From Bdellovibrionales bacterium Ga0074137 (GTDB taxonomy: Bacteria > Bdellovibrionota > Bdellovibrionia > Bdellovibrionales > JAMPXM01), in assembly GCA_001464715.1 (NCBI GenBank), contig LNDT01000031.1:62001-126000 (forward strand): a stretch of 64,000 bases of DNA. Reading direction: 5' to 3'. This document shows, one piece after another, positions 43,630 to 51,043 of the stretch. Below the pieces are notes generated by a model that worked only from the letters and a program-made list of their open reading frames with translations, made no database searches and was not told where the DNA came from. Each line of letters starts with the position of its first letter. Positions within the stretch are counted from its first letter, which is position 1. A program made the position numbers and the translations under genes.

Positions 43630-45687
43630 TCATTCCTCCAAAGCTTGTTTCAAAATATCGAAAGTCAGAATTTCTGGCAGAAGTTTCGGTTTCGAACTCG
43701 GACGATAAAGAGCATAAACAGGAACACTGTTTCGGCCAAGTCGCGAAAGCGCATTCGTGATTTCTGTATCGCGCTTTGTCCAGTCGGCACGAATTGTTAC
43801 GATTTTCTGCTTGGCAAAAAGCTCGCGAGTCGCTTCGGTCGATAGAACAAGTTTTTTATTTATCTGACACGTAACACACCATGAGGCTGTGAAGTCGACG
43901 AAGACAGTTTTTCCTAAATCGAGTTCGCTTTGAAGTTTCGCTTCCGAGTACTCGGACCAACCTCCTTCATCGGCGCTTACGTTAGACGACTGGGTCGCCG
44001 ACGACAACGTGAAAAGGGTCGCAAAACTCATAGCTAAAATCACGACGACACCCGATGAAAAAATCCAAGGATGCGACCGCCGATCGCGCAAACTCCAAAC
44101 GAAATATCCCGCGCTAACAAGCCAAATCAAAATGACTGTGAGGGAAGCAACGTTCACTGTCTGCGATAGAACCCAAAACAGCCAGACAGCCGTGAGAAAC
44201 AAAGGAAAAGCCAATATTTCTTTGAGTCGAATCATCCATACGCCGGGCTTTGGAAGCCGCGACAACAACGCCGGATTCAAGGCCAAGAAAAAATACGGAA
44301 GAGAAAGTCCAAGTCCCAACGCCGTGAAGACAAGAATGGCCTGCCACGGACCGCTGGCCAAAGCGGCGCCAATCGCGACACCCATGAACGGTGCCGAGCA
44401 CGGTGTCGCCACAACTGTCGTCAGAAGGCCGGTAAAAAATGAGCCGGACAACCCCTGCTTCATCATCAGGTTTTGAAGCTTCAGCGGTCCCGTCGTGTTG
44501 ATTTCGAAAACCCCAAGAAGATTCAAACCTAAAATGAAAAACACAGCCAGAAGTGCGAAAAGAAAAATCGGGTTCTGAAGCTGAAATCCCCAACCGACCG
44601 CGCTTCCCAGTGAGCGTATGATCAGCAAAACTGCGACAAGCGCCCAAAGGCTCGTCAAAATCCCAAGCGTGTAAGCATAGGCGTGTCTTCTGATTTCTTT
44701 TGGCGAACCTTGTCCTTCGCGCACAAAGCTTAAAACTTTGAGGGAAACGACGGGAAAAACACACGGCATGAGGTTCAACAAAAGACCGCCAAGCACTGCA
44801 AAGCCCAGCGTGCCAAGAAGCCCAAAGAAATCAAACGGCTGATCCTTCGTGAACTCAACCCACTCCGCAGGGCGAGATTTGGATCGATCAACAAGAAGAC
44901 CAACGACTGTGTCCGCTCGATTTTCCTTCATCACCGATGTCTCTAAAGAAACATCAAATTGCGAAAGGCCTTCAGGTGAAAATTCTGAAATGGTTCGCCC
45001 TTTGTCGCTCGCAACAAGAAGGGGTGTCGTCAGCGGAAAGAATTCAAAGTCTTTCACATTGAACGAAGGTGGGATTTCAAATCGAAGCTCGTCGGACTGA
45101 AGCTCCCGATATTTTAATCGATGTGGCTCAGTTTTAGAGCCAAGACCTTGGGATTTTGGAAACTGAGACTCGTCAAAATTGAGCGCAGTAAATTTGGATT
45201 CAGATGTCTCTGCGCGGCCACCAACGGGGACCGAAATTTTCAGTGACGCTTCTTCGGGAACACACTCTTCTTTGCAAACCAAATACGTAAGCTTAAGAGA
45301 GAGATCGACCTTACCCCCGGACCCCGCACGAAGCGCTTGTTCGAACGCTTTTGGCGAGAGCGTCAGCGGAACGCGAAAAACGACAGGGATTCTTTTCTGA
45401 CCCGAGGGACCCGAGTCATAACCGAAGTTCGTAAATGGTCCTGCCGGAATTCGGTGCGGTGTCGGATAGATAAGCGGCCCCGCAGTGACTCCTTCAGGCA
45501 AGGTCCAAGACGCGCGGGGCTCTTCGCCCGAGTCGCCTGGATTTTCCCAGTAGATGTGCCACTCGGGCTTAAGAACGAATTCTAAAGCCAACTCATTTTG
45601 TGAAACGCTGGGCTCAAAATTTTCAGGGGCGCGAAGGGTGACCGTCGCGTGCGTATTGATAGCCGTCGCTAAAATTAGTGCAAGCAT
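43630..45687 (-). CDS. dsbD: DsbD/ScsB-like thiol-disulfide interchange protein
   Basis: Carries reducing power from the cytoplasm to the periplasm. 685 residues: a signal peptide, an N-terminal sensory/immunoglobulin-like domain (about 20-280, with CKEEC), an eight-helix membrane domain with the Cys-containing LNLMPCVFPVV and VVATPCSAPFMG motifs, and a C-terminal thioredoxin domain with TASWCVTCQINKK. Its N-terminal domain (WHIYWENPGDSGEEP) fits the ScsB/DsbD-gamma group. It lies three bases upstream of the redoxin gene and belongs to the run 48153-42964 with YihY and ArnT-like genes. Confidence 0.9.
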   Translation of the reverse strand: MLALILATAINTHATVTLRAPENFEPSVSQNELALEFVLKPEWHIYWENPGDSGEEPRASWTLPEGVTAGPLIYPTPHRIPAGPFTNFGYDSGPSGQKRIPVVFRVPLTLSPKAFEQALRAGSGGKVDLSLKLTYLVCKEECVPEEASLKISVPVGGRAETSESKFTALNFDESQFPKSQGLGSKTEPHRLKYRELQSDELRFEIPPSFNVKDFEFFPLTTPLLVASDKGRTISEFSPEGLSQFDVSLETSVMKENRADTVVGLLVDRSKSRPAEWVEFTKDQPFDFFGLLGTLGFAVLGGLLLNLMPCVFPVVSLKVLSFVREGQGSPKEIRRHAYAYTLGILTSLWALVAVLLIIRSLGSAVGWGFQLQNPIFLFALLAVFFILGLNLLGVFEINTTGPLKLQNLMMKQGLSGSFFTGLLTTVVATPCSAPFMGVAIGAALASGPWQAILVFTALGLGLSLPYFFLALNPALLSRLPKPGVWMIRLKEILAFPLFLTAVWLFWVLSQTVNVASLTVILIWLVSAGYFVWSLRDRRSHPWIFSSGVVVILAMSFATLFTLSSATQSSNVSADEGGWSEYSEAKLQSELDLGKTVFVDFTASWCVTCQINKKLVLSTEATRELFAKQKIVTIRADWTKRDTEITNALSRLGRNSVPVYALYRPSSKPKLLPEILTFDILKQALEE

Positions 45688-45713
45688 GGCGACAGTCTAC
45701 CGAATAACTTGTG

Positions 45714-47273
45714 TTAGCGGCAGTCGTAAATCTTGAAGGTTCGCGCGTAGATGCTTTCGCGCTTCACCACAAAAGGCTCAAGCTCGGCGCACATCGAATA
45801 CACGCCGTAAGTCGCAATGTCTCCGCGAGGATCTCGCTCGTAGCGATTGTCACTGACAAACAACATAGGTTTATCTCTCAGCGCTTCGATCACTTTTGGA
45901 GTTTGCAAATAACTGTAATGGTCTTTGCCGGGCGACAATCGATACACCGTTTCTTTGGTGGCAAAAGCCAGCTGAGCCACCATTTGATAACGACTTGAAG
46001 CCAAGTAGGGCCGCCCGGTGCCGTTCGCCTCGCGGTCTTTTCGGATTGTCTCTAAGTGAACGGCCAGCTCGTCCCAACCATAAAGGTCGTTGGTGGGATC
46101 AAACTTCGCATCCCAATTCGCTGCAGGAGCAACGATTCCCGCAAGCTTCGGAAGCACTGGCTTTAAAACAGCGACGTGGAAAAGAACAAAGAGAGGAACT
46201 GCGAATATCGCAATCATCCATCCAGCAAAACGCCGCCGCGATGAACGCTGAAAGTCTTCGCGTCCGCCAAAGCCTTCTTCGAGGAGTTTTGCGGATGCGA
46301 TGAGAAGTGTGAAATGCGCCGGCGCTGGCCAGTGCGGTTTAAATTCCGCGAACAGAGCTTGCGCCGTGAATAGCAGCAGCGTCGGAAAAGAAAGCCAAAA
46401 CAAGTAGCGCCAGCGCGAATCGCTGGAGCGAAACAGCGCGACGAACAGCGCGAATAAATTTAAAAACAAAACAACCGGGGTAAAGAAAGCCGCTTGCGCC
46501 ACCCAGAACTGAAGCCAGCGGGTGAAATTTGCGCCGCCCCCGCCGGTCTGCCGATCATGAAGATGATAGGCGAAACTGCCCCACTCGTTCTGACCGTTCC
46601 AAATAACGACCGGAAGAAGTCCCGCAATCATTATCAAAATCGCCGTCCCAAAGCCCGTCGATGCGAGAACACGACGAAGTCCCGAATCAAAAAAGAAGTA
46701 GAGGAAAATCGATCCTCCGACCAGAATCGATGTGTACTTTGACAAAAACCCAAGAGCAAAGGCGAGACCCAGAAGAATCCACAGTGCAGGTGAAACGCGG
46801 TCATCGGTGCCAAGAAATGTACCGCCCGCGACTTTGGATGCGATCTTCCAACCGAGCCACGCCATAAAGGCCCAGAAAAAACCCATCGGTGCATCTGGCA
46901 CAGCCATCATTCCACCGAGAGCGAAAATCGGCAAAATCGTGTGCAGCAAAGCCGCATAAAGACCGACACGCAAATTGAACATGTCGATCGCTAGGAAAAA
47001 TAAAAACAGCGTCGCACCCGTATTGAAGAGAATCGCGGGAAGCCGAACGGCAAATGCCGTGTCTCCAAAAATCGACGTCGATGCTTTGATCATCCATGCG
47101 ACCATTCCTGGGTGATCATAGTAAGAGAGCTGTAAATTCCTGGACCAATCCCAGTAGTAGGCCTCGTCGTCACCAAGACCAGTTATTCCGCCCAAAACAA
47201 GACGAAGTATGAGAATTCCAAGAAAAAGAACCGGCAACAACCGTTCATAAGCGTTTAGCGGACGATCAAACAT
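45714..47273 (-). CDS. ArnT/PMT-like membrane glycosyltransferase (GT-C)
   Basis: 519 residues, about ten membrane helices in the first 350. The first loop holds GLGDDEAYYWDWSRNLQLSY, the DE-type motif of the ArnT/dolichol-phosphate-mannosyltransferase family, followed by YYDHPGMVAWMIK. The C-terminal 150 residues are a soluble periplasmic domain. Such enzymes move sugars from polyprenyl phosphate donors onto lipid A or proteins. The substrate is unknown; lipid A modification is one option. Confidence 0.83.
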   Translation of the reverse strand: MFDRPLNAYERLLPVLFLGILILRLVLGGITGLGDDEAYYWDWSRNLQLSYYDHPGMVAWMIKASTSIFGDTAFAVRLPAILFNTGATLFLFFLAIDMFNLRVGLYAALLHTILPIFALGGMMAVPDAPMGFFWAFMAWLGWKIASKVAGGTFLGTDDRVSPALWILLGLAFALGFLSKYTSILVGGSIFLYFFFDSGLRRVLASTGFGTAILIMIAGLLPVVIWNGQNEWGSFAYHLHDRQTGGGGANFTRWLQFWVAQAAFFTPVVLFLNLFALFVALFRSSDSRWRYLFWLSFPTLLLFTAQALFAEFKPHWPAPAHFTLLIASAKLLEEGFGGREDFQRSSRRRFAGWMIAIFAVPLFVLFHVAVLKPVLPKLAGIVAPAANWDAKFDPTNDLYGWDELAVHLETIRKDREANGTGRPYLASSRYQMVAQLAFATKETVYRLSPGKDHYSYLQTPKVIEALRDKPMLFVSDNRYERDPRGDIATYGVYSMCAELEPFVVKRESIYARTFKIYDCR

Positions 47274-47304
47274 ACTGGCATCCTCGCGGCAACGATCCGA
47301 GTTG

Positions 47305-48153
47305 TCAAAGTCGCGTGTCGCGTCTTTCCTGTAAAACGGCCGTCAGTGTGGCTCCCAAAAGGATGATCCACCACAACAAGTAGATCCAAAGTAAAAAAAG
47401 CGGGATTCCCGCAAGACTTCCGTACACTTTTGAAAATCTAAACATCTCGCGCATGACCGTCGCGTAAAAGGCCTGTGCCGCCAACAGGCCCGACGTCGCC
47501 AAAAAAGCCGCCGCCAGGGCTGGAGCCGTTTGAACTCGCCTTGCGGGGATCCATTTGTAAATCGCGAAGAGCGCAAGAATAGAAAAAACCGCTGCGACAA
47601 GCTGGCTCGGAAAGACTTTTAAGAGTCCAAGTCGCTTCGATCCCATAAAACCCAAAAAGGCCGCCGCCACCAGGGGTCCAACAAACATGACCGACCAATA
47701 GACCAAGAGGCGTTTCCAAAGAGCTCGTTTTCTCTTCACGATCCAAACGCGCTGAATGGCCGTTTCCATCTCAGAAAAAAGTTTCGTCGACGCCAAGAAG
47801 AGTCCAATAACGCCGGTGGCACCCAATGCGCCCGAGTGGATTCGCTGAATTGATCGTGAGATATAGCGACTGAATTCGGCCCCGGAACTCTCGACGAGAT
47901 TTTTAAAAATAAAGGGTTCGAGTTGTTTTAAAAGTCCGTCCATGCCTCCGAGCCAACTAAAGACGGAAAGACTCACGGCCAAGAGCGGCACCAAGGTCAG
48001 TACGGTCGTGAAAGAAAGACTTCCTGCAATCAGCGGAATTTCCGCCTGACCGAGGCGTGCAATGGCCGTCTTTACACCAGCCATCGCCGAACGCGACTGG
48101 GCCGAGAAAGACGGCCCCAAGAAAGAACGAAATGAGAAAATTTTCGCCAACAT
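47305..48153 (-). CDS. YihY/BrkB family membrane protein
   Basis: About 282 residues, six predicted helices. The characteristic N-terminal LIAGSLSFTTVLTLVPLLAVSLSVF and FLASTKLFSEMETAIQRVWIVKRKR blocks are present, then LVYWSVMFVGPLVAAAFLGF and the C-terminal YGSLAGIPLFLLWIYLLWWIILLGA. The family was once called ribonuclease BN but has no shown nuclease activity; its role is uncertain. ATG 48153 is preferred to a TTG at 48198. First gene of a run through ArnT-like, DsbD and redoxin. Confidence 0.8.
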   Translation of the reverse strand: MLAKIFSFRSFLGPSFSAQSRSAMAGVKTAIARLGQAEIPLIAGSLSFTTVLTLVPLLAVSLSVFSWLGGMDGLLKQLEPFIFKNLVESSGAEFSRYISRSIQRIHSGALGATGVIGLFLASTKLFSEMETAIQRVWIVKRKRALWKRLLVYWSVMFVGPLVAAAFLGFMGSKRLGLLKVFPSQLVAAVFSILALFAIYKWIPARRVQTAPALAAAFLATSGLLAAQAFYATVMREMFRFSKVYGSLAGIPLFLLWIYLLWWIILLGATLTAVLQERRDTRL

Positions 48154-48232
48154 CACACCATACGGGGCTCGAAACTGTTTTCGTTCAGGAACGCACAATG
48201 AGTGTGCCGCTCGACGCGGTTCGACTCAAGCA

Positions 48233-48252
48233 CGGACTCCTGTTGGAGTCCG
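48233..48252. promoter_or_regulatory. Perfect hairpin in a divergent promoter region
   Basis: CGGACTCC-TGTT-GGAGTCCG lies between the divergent yihY-like and DUF4156-like genes. It is not followed by a T-run on the plus strand. It could be an operator or an mRNA leader hairpin. Confidence 0.4.
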
Positions 48253-48353
48253 AAAAATTAAGTAGCACAATAAATGCGGGGTGAATGCGAACGTCGCACG
48301 CTGTCCGCCAGTGAAAAATTCAGCTAATTTCAGCTATCGACCAGGAGCTTTCA

Positions 48354-48695
48354 ATGTTGTTTTTAAGTTTGTTTTCGGACCAGCGTTCTGGGATTTCGCG
48401 AGGGTCGCTACTTGCCTGCTTCGTTTTAGCTTCGACCGCTCTTTTTGTCGGTTGCGGTTCGCACCCGATCAAACCCGAAAGTGAGAACATTAAAATTTCG
48501 CGCGACGATGCTGACTCCGACTGCCGCGAGATCGGCGCCGTCGAAGGCCGAAATCAATCTGTTACAGGAACCTTCGAACAAGCCCTTGAAGATTTAAAAC
48601 TGGATGCCGCTCGCAAGGGCGCCAACTTCGTTCGCATGGAACAAACCAGCGGCACAGGCACAGCCGTTCGTGGAACCGCCTACTTCTGTCCCTAG
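48354..48695 (+). CDS. Small lipoprotein, DUF4156-like
   Basis: 113 residues behind AGGAG. A signal with lipobox LFVGC (Cys near residue 34), then CREIGAVEGRNQSVTGTFEQ, ALEDLKLDAARKGANFVRME and a C-terminal GTAYFC. The pattern of a Cys-x-x-x-G start, a conserved LK..AxxxGAN helix and a terminal G-x-A-Y-x-C is that of the DUF4156 family of enterobacterial-type lipoproteins (YjeI-like), of unknown function. Confidence 0.75.
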   Translation: MLFLSLFSDQRSGISRGSLLACFVLASTALFVGCGSHPIKPESENIKISRDDADSDCREIGAVEGRNQSVTGTFEQALEDLKLDAARKGANFVRMEQTSGTGTAVRGTAYFCP

Positions 48696-48706
48696 GGCCT
48701 AAGCCT

Positions 48707-49423
48707 TTAGGAAAGAAATCCCAAACCCTTCAGCCACGAAGTCCACTCGCGAAGAACTGGCGCAGGAATCTCGTGGCCACCGCGGAATGAATAAAGCATT
48801 CCGTCCAAACCCGACTCGTTCAAGACCGAATCGAGTCGCTCGGCCAGCGGAAAAGGCAGCATAGGATCTTGTTGACCATGGCTTTGAAAAAACTTGAGGC
48901 CTTTGTGCGCGGCCGCTTGCTCACGCAACTTCGGCTCATCGACAAGAGAGCCTGAAAACAAAGTGACGCCCGCAAAATTCGACGGAGCCTTTAAAGCTGC
49001 GGCCATTGCGATCATGGCACCCTGACTGAATCCACCGATCACGATCTGATTCCAAGAAAGGCTGTGTTTTACTTTCAACGCGTCGATAGCTTTCAAAACC
49101 TGGTCAACAGCGCGGTCCATGCCTTCGGGAGTGACTTGAGTAAAGTCCACACCCTGCCTTTCAAGCTCGGCCAGTCGCAACGGGAACCAGGCCCGCCCCG
49201 TCATGTGAGGACCGATCGGCACCACGTGCGGTGCATTTGGAAAACACCAGTTAGATTTTGACTGGGGATCAACGACTCCAGACAGCGTCGCAAGATCGCT
49301 GTTATCCGCACCGAACCCGTGCAGAAGGACAATCAGACTTTTGACCTTTGGGTTGGATTCGGTTCCCGTAACTTCACTCATTACTTCAATAGCATCAAGA
49401 GCGGCGACTTTGGATTTTACCAT
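48707..49423 (-). CDS. Phospholipase/carboxylesterase family alpha/beta hydrolase
   Basis: 238 residues matching the Abhydrolase_2 group. Seen: LIVLLHGFGADNSDLATLS, FPNAPHVVPIGPHMTGRAWF, nucleophile elbow IVIGGFSQGAMIAMAAAL, FQSHGQQDPMLPF with the catalytic Asp, and the final His in FRGGHEIPAPVLREW. Members hydrolyse short-chain esters, lysophospholipids or acyl-thioesters. It is convergent with the small lipoprotein gene and 14 bases downstream of the exported protein gene 49438-49983. Confidence 0.87.
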   Translation of the reverse strand: MVKSKVAALDAIEVMSEVTGTESNPKVKSLIVLLHGFGADNSDLATLSGVVDPQSKSNWCFPNAPHVVPIGPHMTGRAWFPLRLAELERQGVDFTQVTPEGMDRAVDQVLKAIDALKVKHSLSWNQIVIGGFSQGAMIAMAAALKAPSNFAGVTLFSGSLVDEPKLREQAAAHKGLKFFQSHGQQDPMLPFPLAERLDSVLNESGLDGMLYSFRGGHEIPAPVLREWTSWLKGLGFLS

Positions 49424-49437
49424 ATCGCACGGTCATC

Positions 49438-49983
49438 TCACTTCTCGCGGATGCAGTCGAGATCTTGCACGAGCTCTTGACCGATCTTTTTCAAATAGAC
49501 GGCTTGGGCCGAGTAACGCTTTCCAGAAACCATTGAAGCCACGACCGTCGAAACCGCCTCGCCCTCAAGACTCACCATAATCGAGCGAAGCTGGCCCAAA
49601 GTTGTTCCGCCAATGCGCTCGCCCACGCGCCCTGTCTTCGGATTTGTCGGATCAACATAACCGACGATGACTCCGCCGGTGTTGTTCAAAAGGCCATCTG
49701 CGGAATCAAATCGCGCGATTTCCGAACGAGCTTCAGAAACGTAGGGGTCAGAGACTCGCATCGCCAGAACCTGAGGACCCAGCGTCGTGTCTGCGGTTTC
49801 GAACATAATCTCAAAGCGAACTTCACCGTCGACACCTTCGCAGGCGATGAAGTCTTGGCGAGGCGTCGAAAGTTCGCGAGCCGCAGCGAACTCAAACGAA
49901 AAAGCCATCAATGAAGCCGCACCGATCAATGAAAGCGAACGACCAACAGTGAATCCAAAAGTTTCTTTTAAAGTTTTCGTCAT
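49438..49983 (-). CDS. Exported protein of unknown function
   Basis: 181 residues. Signal peptide about residues 1-34 (SLSLIGAASLMAFSFEFAAA). The mature part starts RELSTPRQDFIACEGVDGEV, has a cysteine at each end (FIAC and QDLDC) that may pair, and a beta-rich centre (VRFEIMFETADTTLG, GGVIVGYVDP). No family recognised. It shares a divergent promoter region with the LysR gene and is followed by the esterase gene. Confidence 0.6.
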   Translation of the reverse strand: MTKTLKETFGFTVGRSLSLIGAASLMAFSFEFAAARELSTPRQDFIACEGVDGEVRFEIMFETADTTLGPQVLAMRVSDPYVSEARSEIARFDSADGLLNNTGGVIVGYVDPTNPKTGRVGERIGGTTLGQLRSIMVSLEGEAVSTVVASMVSGKRYSAQAVYLKKIGQELVQDLDCIREK

Positions 49984-50132
49984 GACATGGTGCCTTTCAT
50001 TGAGGGCTTAACCCTACTCACGCTGCGGAAATCTCCGTAAATACATACGACACAAGTCATTATGCTTTGCGCGCATGAGAGGGGCCGCGGTACTGACTGA
50101 CTCGGTTCTTGAATTTTTCAAGGGAGCTGCAC

Positions 50133-51032
50133 ATGGATCACCTACACTGGCCGCTTTCGGTTCTTGGCAAAGCGATTCATCACAAGAATCTGTCTGCCGC
50201 GGCGGATCATATTGGTCTCAGTCAGCCGCAGCTCTCAAGACTGATCGCAAAGTTAGAAAGTGAACTCGGCGTCGTGCTTCTGGATCGCGCGGCCCGGCGA
50301 AAATCAGGATGGACACCCATCGCTTATAAAATTTCGGACATCTATTTTCGAAATTCGAGAAAGCTTGCGGCCGCTCTTCAAGAAGTTCAAAGCGAAGATC
50401 AGATTCAGCATTTAAGTTTCGGAACTTTGGAAGGGCTTGTCCCGCTGGCGGTTCAAATTTGCCAGACTCTTTTCCGAGAGACCAAGATCCCCGTGATCGA
50501 GCTCAACGTTTACGATCTCAGCGAACTTGAAGAGCATTTTGAAAAAGATGAACTCGATCTCGCACTCACCTGCCGCGAACCTGGCCGCGCCAAACATAAG
50601 TACATCCGAACGCTCGGCTGGCAGGATCTTTTGATCATTGACGCCGAAAATCCAAACGCCCGATCTTTGGCTGGCGCCGAACTTAAAGTTTTGAGTCCGT
50701 TTGAACATGCGCAACTTATTCAGACCGGAAAACGAAACGCTCCCCAGCGAGAGCGTGACGAAACGGCTCATTCGAAACTGCTCGTGAGTAATTCATTGGC
50801 GATTCGAAAAACCTACATCGAGCATTTTGGCGGCCGCGGTCAGGTGCCAAGTCACATTATGTCCAAACGCCCTGGAACATTGACGGAACAACCAGTGCAG
50901 CTGATTGGGTCGAACATGATTGCACCAGGTCTTTGGGAAAAACTTGAATCTGTCGAACTGAAGGCACCTCGCCGTGAACGGCCGCCTGAACGCGCAAAGA
51001 ATCCGATTGCGCCCCTGCCACCTCCGCGATAG
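50133..51032 (+). CDS. LysR-family transcriptional regulator
   Basis: 299 residues from ATG 50133 behind GGGAG. N-terminal winged helix: LGKAIHHKNLSAAADHIGLS, QPQLSRLIAKLESELGVVLL, with the LysR helix-turn-helix. The effector domain follows from about residue 90 (HLSFGTLEGLVPLAVQICQ). The C-terminus is Pro/Arg-rich and slightly unusual. Regulators of this family usually face their targets divergently; here the divergent neighbour is the exported protein 49438-49983, while pepN follows 11 bases downstream on the same strand and may be cotranscribed. Confidence 0.83.
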   Translation: MDHLHWPLSVLGKAIHHKNLSAAADHIGLSQPQLSRLIAKLESELGVVLLDRAARRKSGWTPIAYKISDIYFRNSRKLAAALQEVQSEDQIQHLSFGTLEGLVPLAVQICQTLFRETKIPVIELNVYDLSELEEHFEKDELDLALTCREPGRAKHKYIRTLGWQDLLIIDAENPNARSLAGAELKVLSPFEHAQLIQTGKRNAPQRERDETAHSKLLVSNSLAIRKTYIEHFGGRGQVPSHIMSKRPGTLTEQPVQLIGSNMIAPGLWEKLESVELKAPRRERPPERAKNPIAPLPPPR

Positions 51033-51043
51033 CTCCATCGGAT

